Notes: generated from the sequence alone by a model not told the origin. A stretch of 64,000 bases of DNA from Butyrivibrio fibrisolvens (GCF_037113525.1 NZ_CP146963.1:4092001-4156000), one strand, 5' to 3'. Positions 1 through 9,442 are shown, counted from the first letter of the stretch. Numbers and translations: made by a program.

Positions 1-1417
1 ATATAATGCATACTACAAAAACACCTGTCCATCGTATCTGGTGCCTGAATACTATATCTTCACCTGTTAGCATGGCTTCCATATTTTCATCCTGAAGCTC
101 TTTGATAAGCAGGATAAGAACCATAATAAAAAGGACTATCGCATAGGATGCACTTGTCATATCACTTGTAAATATGAAAACTGAATTCTGAATATCAGCC
201 ATACTAAGACTAAAGCTGGTATACATTCTGGCTATATACCTGAGCGCTATCGTCAGGCTATCAGCTCTGAAAAATATCCAGCCAGTCATTGCAAAGAAGA
301 ACGTCAAAACAATACCAGGTATCTTCTTCCAGACTTTTGAAAAGCTCCACGAATCATCAGGAAGTCCTGAAAGTTCCTTACTTCTCTTCTTATACTTTGG
401 AGATAGCAGGTTCATCAGTCCATGGTATAAACCCCACATAAGATAATTAAGACTGCATCTGTGCCAAAGTCCGCATACCGCAAAGGTTATCATTGTGTTA
501 AGGATATGCCTTGACTTCTTAACTCTGCTGCCTCCAAGCGGTATGTAGATATAGTCTGTCAGCCATCTGGAAAAGGATATATGCCATCTTCTCCAGAACT
601 CACGCATGGAGCCAGACAGATATGGCCTGTTAAAGTTACTTTCACATTTCATACCAAACATATTGGTAATGCCGATAGCAACTTCTGAATAGCCACCAAA
701 ATCACAATAAAGCTGTATTGTATAAAGGATTGCGCCGATCCATAATGCAAGCCCCGGATAGTACTCAGGGTTAGTAAATACAAGATTTACATAACCACTC
801 ATCCTGTCTGCTATTACCGCCTTCTTAAAAAGGCCTGATATTATCAGAATGATGCCCCTTGCAAACAATTCTTTATCATACACAAGTCCCTTATGAAGAC
901 TCTCCGTCATGCCCTCGGATCTAGCAATAGGTCCTGACAGAAGGTGTGGGAAGAAGGATACATACACAGCATAAATGACAAAGTCTTCTTCTGCTTCCCT
1001 TTTCTTTTTATATACATCAAAAAGGTAACTTAGTATCCTGAAGGTATAATATGAAATACCAATAGGAATAGCCACTTTTATAATATCAATATCAAAATCA
1101 GAGATAACTGCTGATGAGAATTTGAAAAATACGAGTATTCCTGCAAAGATCATGGTAATAAGAATAAGTTTCTTCTTACCAACGCTCTTACGTCCAAAAT
1201 ACAGTCCTGCATAGAAACTAGCCACTATTTCAGCAGCAATAAGCGCAAGAAACCTAAGATCACACAAAGCATAGAACACGATTCCTACTGCAAAGATCCA
1301 ATAGTTTCGCAGCTTCACAGGCAATATATAGTTAACAGCTACTGCTACCAGACAGAATATCAGGAATATAAAAATATCACTCCCCAATAAAATGCCCAGC
1401 TCATTAAAAACGTTCAA
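1..1417 (-). CDS. MBOAT O-acyltransferase (partial, C-terminus off left edge)
   Basis: Polytopic membrane O-acyltransferase of the AlgI/DltB (MBOAT) type, expected to move an acyl (usually acetyl) group across the membrane onto an exported glycan. I read it by translating the complement: about 472 codons are in the window and the C-terminus is missing. It shows the family's hallmarks in order: an N-terminal string of hydrophobic helices, FFPHLLSGPIAR, CDFGGYSEVAIGI, the RPY...FWRRWHISFSRWLTDYIYIPLGG block, and the conserved histidine in CGLWHRCSLNYLMWGLYHG. The start is a TTG six bases after AGAGGG; no ATG start fits. It follows an SGNH-like gene by 59 bp, the usual partner arrangement. Family is near certain; the substrate is unknown. 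Confidence 0.93.
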   Translation of the reverse strand, partial: MNVFNELGILLGSDIFIFLIFCLVAVAVNYILPVKLRNYWIFAVGIVFYALCDLRFLALIAAEIVASFYAGLYFGRKSVGKKKLILITMIFAGILVFFKFSSAVISDFDIDIIKVAIPIGISYYTFRILSYLFDVYKKKREAEEDFVIYAVYVSFFPHLLSGPIARSEGMTESLHKGLVYDKELFARGIILIISGLFKKAVIADRMSGYVNLVFTNPEYYPGLALWIGAILYTIQLYCDFGGYSEVAIGITNMFGMKCESNFNRPYLSGSMREFWRRWHISFSRWLTDYIYIPLGGSRVKKSRHILNTMITFAVCGLWHRCSLNYLMWGLYHGLMNLLSPKYKKRSKELSGLPDDSWSFSKVWKKIPGIVLTFFFAMTGWIFFRADSLTIALRYIARMYTSFSLSMADIQNSVFIFTSDMTSASYAIVLFIMVLILLIKELQDENMEAMLTGEDIVFRHQIRWTGVFVVCII

Positions 1418-1476
1418 TTCAATCCCTCTATGTTTTTATTAAAGTGATCCAGGATCTTAAACCATCCTGAAAACGA

Positions 1477-2490
1477 TCAGTCAAGAACCTCTGCCAGTTC
1501 TTGAGTGTACAGAGTTCTTCCGCTTGGTGACAAGTGAATAGGATCAATAAAATAATCTGCTTTACTATTATCAAATTCAACAGTACCTTTAAGATGTGGA
1601 AGCTTAGCATCTGTCGGAATAGATGCCTTTGATGTGCCTGAAAGATAATACTGTGTATTCTCCTCTTCAAGTATCAATGCAAACTTATATATCATTTCCA
1701 TATACTCTCTGCTGATACCATAGGATATATACTTGGGTGTCTCTATAAAAGTAATCTCTATTTCATTATCTCTGCAAAGCTTTATGATCTTACGAATATA
1801 GCTAATCTGCTCATCATTAAATCCATCACCAGGTTCCAGATCTTCATAAGGAGAGGCCAAATAAGTATTATTATCTTTTGCTACATTCTCCTGAAACTCA
1901 CCATTAACAGATGCTGTCTGTGATATATTGCCGCCTCTGTAAAACACACTACTTGCTACAGTATTATATACAGGCCATGACAATAACAGATCATTGCCGC
2001 TTGATACAAACATTTCCCAAAAATCCGAGAATCCGGCATCAGCCTTGATATTATTCCAGACTTTAAGCTTAAACTCAGTATCAGTCTGAAGGAAAATAAG
2101 ATCATCGCTTACCCAGGGAGACTTAATCATAGAGCCTGTATACATATCCATATACAGATGGGCAATCCTGACATCATTATCTATCAGATACTCAAGCTCA
2201 AGATATTCAAGAGCCGGATCATTACCGTTATAGGACAAAATATAGTTCCTTCCATCAAGTCCCTGTTCCAGACTATAAATATCAAGTCCCTGCCTGAACA
2301 TGGAAGACCCTATAAACAAAGTCACTCCCTGATCATCTGCATTATCCCTATATTCCCTGTCCTCAGCAATAACAGCAGGCATACCATAAGAAACATCCTG
2401 CATCAGGAATCTGGCATATTCATTTTTGATCGCTATAAGCACAAGCGCTATTGCTACAGCAATAGTAACTACCTTTACTATCTTCTTCAT
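1477..2490 (-). CDS. SGNH-hydrolase-like membrane-anchored acylation partner
   Basis: 337 residues with one N-terminal membrane helix (about residues 4-21) and an extracytoplasmic domain. GSSM at 61-64 sits where SGNH esterases carry GDS, followed by an N in SYNGND, and D316-x-x-H319 (DPIHLS) near the C-terminus matches the catalytic Asp/His block. This resembles the AlgJ/AlgX/DltD-like proteins that finish O-acylation with an MBOAT protein, and an MBOAT gene follows directly. I infer that it transfers the acyl group to the sugar outside the cell. No family name can be assigned with certainty; a plain esterase is the alternative. Confidence 0.72.
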   Translation of the reverse strand: MKKIVKVVTIAVAIALVLIAIKNEYARFLMQDVSYGMPAVIAEDREYRDNADDQGVTLFIGSSMFRQGLDIYSLEQGLDGRNYILSYNGNDPALEYLELEYLIDNDVRIAHLYMDMYTGSMIKSPWVSDDLIFLQTDTEFKLKVWNNIKADAGFSDFWEMFVSSGNDLLLSWPVYNTVASSVFYRGGNISQTASVNGEFQENVAKDNNTYLASPYEDLEPGDGFNDEQISYIRKIIKLCRDNEIEITFIETPKYISYGISREYMEMIYKFALILEEENTQYYLSGTSKASIPTDAKLPHLKGTVEFDNSKADYFIDPIHLSPSGRTLYTQELAEVLD

Positions 2491-2502
2491 ATACTTCCGT
2501 TA

Positions 2503-3975
2503 TCAGAACTGATCATATCTTATCAGGATCATCAGACATGAAAGACCTATCAAAACAGCTTCGATTACCTTCTTCATACGCTCTGACATATTCCCTGTCC
2601 ACTTACTACATAAAGGTGACATCAAGCATAAGCAAATAAGCATAAGGTATGCCGGCAATACTGAAACATCATATAAAGACTCATTATCATATGCCGCTAT
2701 AGTAAACAGCCAATTATCAAAAGATGTAAATAATCCCAATACAGCTCCAACAAAGGTATGAATAGATGAAAGATTCCAATGAGCAAATGTATATATCAAA
2801 GCCCATACTGCAAAAAAAGCAACAAGTATCCAGGAAGCCATCTTAGAATGGTCAGGCTCAAGCTTTTTACTAAAAAGTGCAAATATAACCAGTCCAAGAC
2901 CTATAAGAATTCCCATACCTGAATATGACATTGCCATCATAAGTGTTGATGGAAGACACATAATAAGTCCTATAAATCTCTTGTGATCAGGCGCTATCCT
3001 CATAGCTATAAGAGCAAGTACAAAAGTAATAATGGCACCTATAAGCCATCCGCAAATGATAATCCATTTATATCCGGCTGATACAGCACGCAAAGCAGTA
3101 ACTACTAAAGCAGAAGGAACAGATAACAAGTGAAGTCCATCATCTGTCTTAAACAAATAGCTAACCTGTCCTTCAGATCTGCAATTTCCATAACTATCAT
3201 CGAGCCAGAATCTTATAAGCGGAACTCCGTATATGTTATAGCCAATGTTACGAATACCGCTCTCTTTAATATAGACATATCCTTCATCATCTGTCTTCTC
3301 ACTGCCAAGAATTCCATTGGACATGGCATAACTGGTTGCAAATGCTGATCTTTCAGAATCTGCCAGAGCCGAATCACTTCCTCTGTCTGTCATGAGTCCC
3401 GGCATGATGACCATGGCAAGTACAAGCATCAAAGCCCAAACAAGAGAAAATCGAACTTCAAACTTCCAAGGAGTAAAGATCATCAGAGCAAATACTAAAG
3501 CTATCATAAGTATCAGCACAAAACTATATAAATCCACACTTCTATTGTCACCATAAAGAAGGAATGATAACTGATCTACAGGAGTACCATCCTGAAGCTG
3601 GGCAGAATATGCGATATTGTATTGCTTACCTACTGTAAGATTAAATGGAAGATCTTCAAACCTGGTATTTTCTGTACTGGTATATCCGTTAGTATGAATG
3701 GAAAGAGGCTGTGAAACAGCATCATAATACTCCCCATCATCTGACCAGATAGTTATACCAACTGATACATCCTCTGTATCCAATCTGTTTTTAAGAACAG
3801 GATCATTGTTGGTCATAACAATAAATCTTACATCAGAAATAGAAGCGGTAAAGGTCTGCTCTCCCGCTTCAACTGCCTGTTCATAAAATCCGGTAACAGA
3901 ATCCTTGTATTCAACCCTCCACCAGATCAACAGCATTATAAATAATATTGCAAAAACAACTATTTTCTTCTTCAT
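2503..3975 (-). CDS. Polytopic membrane protein, GT-C/DUF2142-like
   Basis: About 490 residues: one N-terminal helix, an extracellular domain of about 130 residues, then roughly ten hydrophobic helices. It resembles DUF2142-type predicted GT-C glycosyltransferases that use polyprenyl-phosphate-linked sugars, though I see no decisive motif beyond acidic residues in the first extracytoplasmic loop. I place the start at ATG 3975 (MKKKIVVF): it lies four bases after the stop of the 57-codon gene upstream, and AGGATGAG inside that gene is its ribosome site. A longer reading from 4017 would overlap that gene. It is downstream of a GtrB-like GT2 and a DUF2304 gene, the classical setting for lipid-linked sugar transfer. 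Confidence 0.68.
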   Translation of the reverse strand: MKKKIVVFAILFIMLLIWWRVEYKDSVTGFYEQAVEAGEQTFTASISDVRFIVMTNNDPVLKNRLDTEDVSVGITIWSDDGEYYDAVSQPLSIHTNGYTSTENTRFEDLPFNLTVGKQYNIAYSAQLQDGTPVDQLSFLLYGDNRSVDLYSFVLILMIALVFALMIFTPWKFEVRFSLVWALMLVLAMVIMPGLMTDRGSDSALADSERSAFATSYAMSNGILGSEKTDDEGYVYIKESGIRNIGYNIYGVPLIRFWLDDSYGNCRSEGQVSYLFKTDDGLHLLSVPSALVVTALRAVSAGYKWIIICGWLIGAIITFVLALIAMRIAPDHKRFIGLIMCLPSTLMMAMSYSGMGILIGLGLVIFALFSKKLEPDHSKMASWILVAFFAVWALIYTFAHWNLSSIHTFVGAVLGLFTSFDNWLFTIAAYDNESLYDVSVLPAYLMLICLCLMSPLCSKWTGNMSERMKKVIEAVLIGLSCLMILIRYDQF

Positions 3976-3979
3976 AATC

Positions 3980-4153
3980 TTACTCATCCTGCTGACCATA
4001 AAAATATCCATCTTCAAGATATCTCATTCGATAATCATCTGTAGTCTGAGGATTTATGCTACGTACAAGCATAAGTACATAAAAGCCAAACAATATGGCT
4101 GATATAGCATATGCAATTATACTGCTAACTATTTTTTTCTTCTTCGCTTCCAT
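3980..4153 (-). CDS. 57-residue single-helix membrane microprotein
   Basis: Small gene read directly from the complement: basic start MEAKKKK, one hydrophobic helix (about residues 8-28), then a short polar tail ending in GYFYGQQDE. AGGAAG lies six bases before the ATG, and the stop is four bases before the start of the polytopic protein downstream, so the two look translationally coupled. No family recognised. Position between DUF2304 and a GT-C-like gene suggests an accessory subunit of that membrane transferase, which is inference. Confidence 0.66.
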   Translation of the reverse strand: MEAKKKKIVSSIIAYAISAILFGFYVLMLVRSINPQTTDDYRMRYLEDGYFYGQQDE

Positions 4154-4180
4154 AGATTACTTCCTGATATCCCAGATATA

Positions 4181-4546
4181 TTATGAGTTTTTAATGATCT
4201 CTTCTATTTCACGTATACGTTTTTCAAGTATCGCATTTTCCTGAATAAGGGTACGTATCTTACGATTCTGTCTTGATACAATAGATGTAAGTGACATCAT
4301 AATGATAATCGCAAAACCAATGCACATGAGGAAAAATCCATTCATGTACCCCTGAATTCCTATCTTTGAAAATACCCAAAGAAGAATCTGAGGAAAGATA
4401 ACAAGGATAAGCATGGCTACTCCGCTAAATATCCAGGTCAGTGAATATTTTAAAGATAAAGCTTTATCCTTAAGAAGCTTCAAAATAATAACAAAATATA
4501 TTATGAGAACAACAATAAGTGTCAGTCTAAGTGATCCACCTATCAC
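4181..4546 (-). CDS. DUF2304 small membrane protein
   Basis: 121 residues with three predicted membrane helices (about 7-23, 36-56, 68-88) and a charged, coiled-coil-like C-terminus (about 92-118, NRKIRTLIQENAILEKRI). Length and layout match DUF2304, which is usually encoded beside a GtrB/DPM1-like GT2, as here: the GT2 gene ends 20 bp upstream. The known association suggests help in making or moving a polyprenyl-phosphate sugar; the molecular role is not established. Confidence 0.85.
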   Translation of the reverse strand: MIGGSLRLTLIVVLIIYFVIILKLLKDKALSLKYSLTWIFSGVAMLILVIFPQILLWVFSKIGIQGYMNGFFLMCIGFAIIIMMSLTSIVSRQNRKIRTLIQENAILEKRIREIEEIIKNS

Positions 4547-4566
4547 GATCTATCCTCCCTACCTAC

Positions 4567-5289
4567 TCATGAAAACATTCTACTACCCGGAGTTCTAAGT
4601 CCCAGGCTTATCCTTCTGATAACTACAGCAAGTGATACCTTGATCATGTAGTAAACAGCTCTCTTTGCATTAATAGAGCTTGTACCGCCAATTCGCTCCT
4701 GCATCATAACAGGCATTTCTTTGATACGGCCACCATTTACCAGTCCCATAACTATGGCTTCAGGCTCTGGATAGTCATCCGGATAATCATCAGCATAAAC
4801 TTCTATAAACTTTCGATTAACCGCTCTAAAACCGCTGGTAACATCCTTGATATGCTTTCCTGTCATAAGGAAAATAAGTCCTGACAGGAATTTAATACCA
4901 GTTCTCCTTGCTCCTGATGACTGAAATCCTTCCTTGTCTATAAATCTGGATCCGATCACAATATCAGCTTCTCCTGATTCGATTATCCTGACCATCTCAG
5001 CTACATAGCTAACATCATGCTGCCCGTCTCCATCTACCTGAATAGCTATATCATATCCATTCTTCAAGGCATATTTATAACCACACTGAACAGCCCCGCC
5101 TATTCCAAGGTTAACGCAACCTGAAATATATGAGGCTTTGATACGTCCAAGCTCTTCTTTGGTATTATCTGTAGAACAGTCATTTACGACAAGATAATCA
5201 GCCTGCGGACATTTTTCTTTAATTGTATTTATTACCTTTTCGACATTCGAGCCTTCATTGAAGGCAGGAACTATCAGTAAACACTTCAT
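4567..5289 (-). CDS. GT2 glycosyltransferase, DPM1/GtrB-like
   Basis: 240-residue GT-A enzyme of family GT2. PAFNEGSNVEKVI at the N-terminus, D37 in NDCSTDN and the DGD metal/nucleotide motif at 86-88 (QVDGDGQHD) are all present. The sequence is closest in style to dolichyl-/polyprenyl-phosphate mannosyltransferases, and it lacks the two C-terminal helices of GtrB; the neighbouring DUF2304 protein could supply the membrane part. First gene of a minus-strand unit running 5289 to beyond 1, diverging from the plus-strand GT4 at 5413. Product is probably a lipid-linked monosaccharide used by the GT-C-like protein downstream. Confidence 0.87.
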   Translation of the reverse strand: MKCLLIVPAFNEGSNVEKVINTIKEKCPQADYLVVNDCSTDNTKEELGRIKASYISGCVNLGIGGAVQCGYKYALKNGYDIAIQVDGDGQHDVSYVAEMVRIIESGEADIVIGSRFIDKEGFQSSGARRTGIKFLSGLIFLMTGKHIKDVTSGFRAVNRKFIEVYADDYPDDYPEPEAIVMGLVNGGRIKEMPVMMQERIGGTSSINAKRAVYYMIKVSLAVVIRRISLGLRTPGSRMFS

Positions 5290-5412
5290 ATGCTAAACTC
5301 CCTCATATATATTGCCACAAAAACACAAAAAAGCCAAATATATTCCTTAGATAGAACCACCTAGCTGAAAGTGGTACAATACAGTTAATCTTACTCTCAA
5401 GGTGGCTTTCTC

Positions 5413-6549
5413 ATGAATATCATGTTTGAAATATTTTCATTTAATGTAGGTGGAATTGAAAGACTTATAGTAGACATGTCCAATTCCCTTATCCAAAAAG
5501 GACATAAGGTCTGGCTATGCGTCATCAATGACGATAAGACAAAGTCTATGATGGATGCCCTCAATCCGGAAGTTACTGTTTTGGAGCTTAAGCGTCCTGT
5601 CGGTAACAGGAATGACTTCAAATATATGCGAAGGCTTGCAAAGTATGTCCGCAAAAATCATATAGATGTAATTCATTGTCACGGCATAAACTGTGTTATT
5701 TTCTCAGGTCTTTGCAAAATAGGAATTCACAGATCTGTTATCATAAACACAGTCCACGACAGCGGCAATTATCCTAAATATTCCAATCTCAAGGTATGGC
5801 TTGGGAATCTATTCCTTGATAAGACTATAGCCATATCAGATTCTGTCAAAGCTGAAATTCTGACTAGGAATGTTTCTGCAGATAAAGTTATAACGATCCA
5901 TAATGCAATTGATACCGAGAGATTCCACTATGCCGAAAGGCAGACTGCCTTTAATACAGAAATTAAGAACAGTCCTATAATCTCAAGCAAGATAGAAATC
6001 CTTAATGTTGCCCGCTTTTATCCTGATAAAAAAGGACAGGACCTTTTAGTATACGCTATAGAAAAGCTTATACCTAAAATCCCAAATATTCATGTTACAT
6101 TTGCAGGAGATATATTTAAAGGTCAGCAGGAAAGCTATGACAAACTTCAAAAATATATTCAGGATAAGGACTTAACTGAGCACTTTACCTTTTTAGGTAA
6201 TGTGGATGATGTCCCTACCCTTCTTACAAACAGCGATATATTTGTCTTACCATCACGCTACGAAGGATTTGGAATATCTCTTATCGAAGCTCTTGCTACA
6301 GGTATGCCCTCTGTTGCGGCAGATCTTGAAGGACCGGCTGAGATCATGAATGCTACTGATAAAGGCGACCTTAAACTCGGCCTTTTGTTCAAGCCGGAAG
6401 ATGCGGATGATCTTGCCAGTAAATTAGAACAGCTTATAGAAAATTATGAAAGCTATAATCAAAGATCCATCTCAGAGTATATTGTAAATAAATACAATAT
6501 AGATACAATGATTGATACGCATATATCTGTATATTCAGAGCTATTATAA
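5413..6549 (+). CDS. GT4 glycosyltransferase
   Basis: 378-residue GT-B retaining glycosyltransferase. The N-terminal domain has NVGGIERLIVDMS (glycine loop) and VIHCHG; the C-terminal Rossmann domain has NVARFYPDKKGQDLL and the E-x7-E donor motif (E284...E292 in YEGFGISLIEALATGMP). AAGGTGG lies about 7 bases before the ATG. It is the only intact polysaccharide gene on the plus strand, with its own short upstream region (5290-5412) shared with the divergent GT2, and it ends convergently with the gene at 6628. The isolated orientation suggests separate acquisition or inversion. Confidence 0.9.
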   Translation: MNIMFEIFSFNVGGIERLIVDMSNSLIQKGHKVWLCVINDDKTKSMMDALNPEVTVLELKRPVGNRNDFKYMRRLAKYVRKNHIDVIHCHGINCVIFSGLCKIGIHRSVIINTVHDSGNYPKYSNLKVWLGNLFLDKTIAISDSVKAEILTRNVSADKVITIHNAIDTERFHYAERQTAFNTEIKNSPIISSKIEILNVARFYPDKKGQDLLVYAIEKLIPKIPNIHVTFAGDIFKGQQESYDKLQKYIQDKDLTEHFTFLGNVDDVPTLLTNSDIFVLPSRYEGFGISLIEALATGMPSVAADLEGPAEIMNATDKGDLKLGLLFKPEDADDLASKLEQLIENYESYNQRSISEYIVNKYNIDTMIDTHISVYSELL

Positions 6550-6617
6550 AAGGCAATGTCTCATTTCAAAAATCATTACAGTTTTTCATGAATTCAATAA
6601 TGCATGAATTAAAATAT

Positions 6618-6642
6618 GGCAGATATATCACTTATATCTGCC
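6618..6642 (-). terminator. Hairpin terminator at convergent gene ends
   Basis: Perfect 10-bp stem GGCAGATATA / TATATCTGCC with loop TCACT. It overlaps the last codons of the minus-strand gene at 6628 and is followed on that strand by an A/T-rich ATATTTTAATT stretch, as expected for a rho-independent terminator. On the plus strand no T-run follows, so it may act mainly for the minus strand. Confidence 0.6.
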
Positions 6643-7572
6643 AAGGTTATATATATTCTTATATTCATATCCATCTGTCATAAGGAGAGCTCCATAAGTT
6701 CCGCCTGATGCACCTGCAAGAAGACAATTACATTTGGATACGATCAGGATAGATATCAGATACTCTCTGTTACGTTCAAGAGGCGCCTGAATATCATTTG
6801 CAACGTCCGCTATATATTTTCCATCAGGTACGTCGTAGTGCTGCTTCTGATAGCTATACAGCTTCCCTGGGAAAGCTTCTTCAAACATATCCCATATTGC
6901 ATTATCCTCTGTTGCAAGATAGAGATAGTCACACCCCTTTTCTTCCATCAGTTTCTTTGCATCTTCTATCATAGTCTTAACATCAGGCTGAATAGGATGA
7001 TTCCAGGGTTTTTTGGAGATATAGTCTGTTCCTCTTGCTACTACTGCAAGTACTCTTCCATCTACACCAAAATTCTCTTTCATGTAATCGTCTGCTTTTT
7101 GAACATCTTCGGCTTTCATGCAGTCTCTTACATATTTACGTCCAAGCTCATTCCACATCTTGAGCTCTTCTTCATCTTCCAGCATGCGATAGTCAGGGAA
7201 GCTTTCCGGAGGATGAATAGATCCAAGAATCACATTCCTTGCCATCTTCATATCATCAAGATCAAAACCAAAGGGCTGATCAAAAAGCCTGTCCCAGGCG
7301 TTGATCTTACCAACTTCATCAGGAAGAAGAAGCGAATTACGGCTAGACTTCATATCTATTACAGGAACATATCCATTATCAAGACACACTTTGATGGATG
7401 CGATATTAGTCGCTACAAATGAAAAGAGTCCTGCATACATATCATGACGCCTTATTACATAAAAAGTTTTATCCGGGTATTTACTACCCGGATGTGTCAT
7501 ATGCTCTCGCCAACGATATTCATTTAATACTTTAAAGAGGCTTGTCCTCTTAATGGTATCTTTTAAACTCAT
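6628..7572 (-). CDS. Glycosyltransferase with O-FucT/GT23-like motif
   Basis: 314 residues. VVARGTDYISKKPW (ARGTDY at 179-184) resembles the H-x-R-R-x-D donor loop of the fucosyltransferase fold shared by GT11, GT23 and O-FucT enzymes, and ATEDNAIWDMF plus a C-terminal acidic/Ser block (LLAGASGGTYGALLM) fit that fold. No signal or membrane segment. It is the last gene of the big left-hand run (ABC exporter, GT10 upstream), and its stop lies in a terminator hairpin. Probably a fucosyl- or related transferase acting in the cytoplasm; the exact GT family is uncertain. Confidence 0.66.
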   Translation of the reverse strand: MSLKDTIKRTSLFKVLNEYRWREHMTHPGSKYPDKTFYVIRRHDMYAGLFSFVATNIASIKVCLDNGYVPVIDMKSSRNSLLLPDEVGKINAWDRLFDQPFGFDLDDMKMARNVILGSIHPPESFPDYRMLEDEEELKMWNELGRKYVRDCMKAEDVQKADDYMKENFGVDGRVLAVVARGTDYISKKPWNHPIQPDVKTMIEDAKKLMEEKGCDYLYLATEDNAIWDMFEEAFPGKLYSYQKQHYDVPDGKYIADVANDIQAPLERNREYLISILIVSKCNCLLAGASGGTYGALLMTDGYEYKNIYNLGRYK

Positions 7573-7611
7573 TCAAACTCCGATTATATACTAGCAGACA
7601 GACACCATATA

Positions 7612-9381
7612 TCATTTCTTGATGTCTTTGCTCTGATAAGCACCTTTGGGCTGAAGCTCCGCCTTACCTTTACCTATCTTATAAACAAAGTCACAGTTCC
7701 TGATAGTGCTGAGCCTGTGTGCGATTACTATAAGAGTCATCTCGCCGTGAAGGGCATCGATTGCTTCCATAACTGCTGCCTCAGTCTCATTATCAAGTGC
7801 TGATGTAGCTTCATCAAGTATGAGTATTTCCGGCTCATTGTAAAGAGCTCTTGCAATACCTATTCTCTGCCTCTGACCACCTGAAAATCTGACACCGTGT
7901 TCTCCTACTACAGTATTAAGCCCGTCTGGCAGTTCCTTTAATGTATCAGTAAGCTGCGCTCTCTGGCAGGCACGCTCTAGCCTTTCCATATCAATTTCTT
8001 CATCAGAAAGACCAAATGCAACGTTCCTTGCAATAGTGTCATCCATAAGATAGATATTCTGAGGGATATAACCTATCGCATTGTGCCACTCATCAAGCTT
8101 GTCTTCTATGTTTATATCATCTGCAAGTATCTGTCCGTCTGATGGTTCCAATACTCCAAGTATGATATCTGCAAGAGTTGTCTTTCCTGCACCTGACTGA
8201 CCTATGAAGGCCACTGACGTATTCTTCTTAATGTCAAAAGATATATCATCAAGGATCATCCTGTCAGAATCATCATAGTGGAAAGATACGTTCTGAAGGT
8301 GCAGCACTTCCTTAAGAGAAAGCTTCTTCTTACTTCTTTCAAGACCGCCGTTCTGACTCTTCTCAGCTTCCTTCATCTCAAGGAAATCATTGTAGATAGA
8401 AGTAATAGCAGCTTTCTGATAAGAAATCGTTCCAAGATACTCTGTAATCCTGTTAAAGGACGGAAGCATTCTTATAGATGCAACTGCAAATATCGATATA
8501 GTAGGAATAAAGTAATGGGTATTTACTCCAAGAAGGAGTTTTATACTTATAGCACCAAGGAGACTGCACATAGCGCCGGCTTCAATAACAGGCTTAGGAA
8601 TAGAAACCATAGTGTGATATGTGTATTCACTCTTAACTCTGCCTGCAAATGCTTCATCATATTTTCTGAAGAAAAAGTCTTCCTTGTTCATGACCTTAAC
8701 TTCTTTAATACCATTAAAAGCCTGCTGAACCCACTTATTAACCTGAGCTTCAAAGAAACGATTCTTCTGCCCCATAAGTCCAAGGTGCTTTTTGTAAACC
8801 TTAAGAAAAAGAAGTACCAGTATGGCAAGAATAAAGCCAACTGCAATAGTAATAGTCTTATCTTTGATAAACAGATATATTATAAGAGCTGTAACTGTCA
8901 GTCCTTCTGTTACAAGAAATACTAGTGCCTGAATAGTTCCAAAGAAATCTGCTACATCCTGATTCACATTTCTAAGAAGCTCCGATGAATTCTTTTTCTT
9001 ATGATAGCTATAGGACTGGCCCAGATAGAAACGCATAAGCTTTGTAGAAAGAAAGCGCATGTTGGAATATATATATTTGTACTGCCTGTTATACATAAAG
9101 ATAAGATAGATATTCTTAACTATATACAATACTATCAAAGACATAAGCAGTACAAAAACGAAAGTATTAGGATTATCTATTCCAAGAATCCCTGCAACAG
9201 ACTTATATGGATCCTCATCAAGAATAGTATCCTTATCCAAAATACTGTTAATAACAGGGAGAATCATAGAAACTCCCAAAAGCTCAAATGCTGTTCCTAT
9301 TACAATAAAAATAAGCAGCACCAGACTATCTGCTTTCTGCTTGTGAGTAAATATTGCTCGTAATTTCTTAAGTTCGTCCAT
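7612..9381 (-). CDS. ABC exporter, PglK/MsbA-like lipid-linked glycan flippase
   Basis: 589-residue half-transporter: six hydrophobic helices in residues 1-320, then an ATPase domain with Walker A GQSGAGKTT (from 394), Q-loop GYIPQNIYL, signature RFSGGQRQRIGIARAL (from about 498), Walker B ILILDEATSALD (519-530) and the switch histidine in IAHRLST (555). The architecture matches the PglK/MsbA class that flips lipid-linked oligosaccharides or lipids. It sits between GT10 and the O-FucT-like gene. A Wzx flippase is encoded in the same run, so this may serve a second lipid-linked substrate. Confidence 0.9.
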   Translation of the reverse strand: MDELKKLRAIFTHKQKADSLVLLIFIVIGTAFELLGVSMILPVINSILDKDTILDEDPYKSVAGILGIDNPNTFVFVLLMSLIVLYIVKNIYLIFMYNRQYKYIYSNMRFLSTKLMRFYLGQSYSYHKKKNSSELLRNVNQDVADFFGTIQALVFLVTEGLTVTALIIYLFIKDKTITIAVGFILAILVLLFLKVYKKHLGLMGQKNRFFEAQVNKWVQQAFNGIKEVKVMNKEDFFFRKYDEAFAGRVKSEYTYHTMVSIPKPVIEAGAMCSLLGAISIKLLLGVNTHYFIPTISIFAVASIRMLPSFNRITEYLGTISYQKAAITSIYNDFLEMKEAEKSQNGGLERSKKKLSLKEVLHLQNVSFHYDDSDRMILDDISFDIKKNTSVAFIGQSGAGKTTLADIILGVLEPSDGQILADDINIEDKLDEWHNAIGYIPQNIYLMDDTIARNVAFGLSDEEIDMERLERACQRAQLTDTLKELPDGLNTVVGEHGVRFSGGQRQRIGIARALYNEPEILILDEATSALDNETEAAVMEAIDALHGEMTLIVIAHRLSTIRNCDFVYKIGKGKAELQPKGAYQSKDIKK

Positions 9382-9442
9382 CTATTTACAACCTTTTCTT
9401 CTTTCAGGATCTTATAAAAGAATCTTGCTCTGCCGATCCTAA

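Noticed and set aside
5290..5412. Promoter for the plus-strand GT4 using TACAAT as -10.
   Set aside because: Only three of six bases match at the -35 position; a promoter must exist in this gap but I cannot place it with confidence.
6838..8925. Long plus-strand open frames (194 and 215 codons) opposite the O-FucT-like and ABC genes.
   Set aside because: They lie antisense to well-supported genes, have no ribosome site and no recognisable family; their composition (many Tyr, Cys, Ile, Lys) is typical of chance antisense frames.
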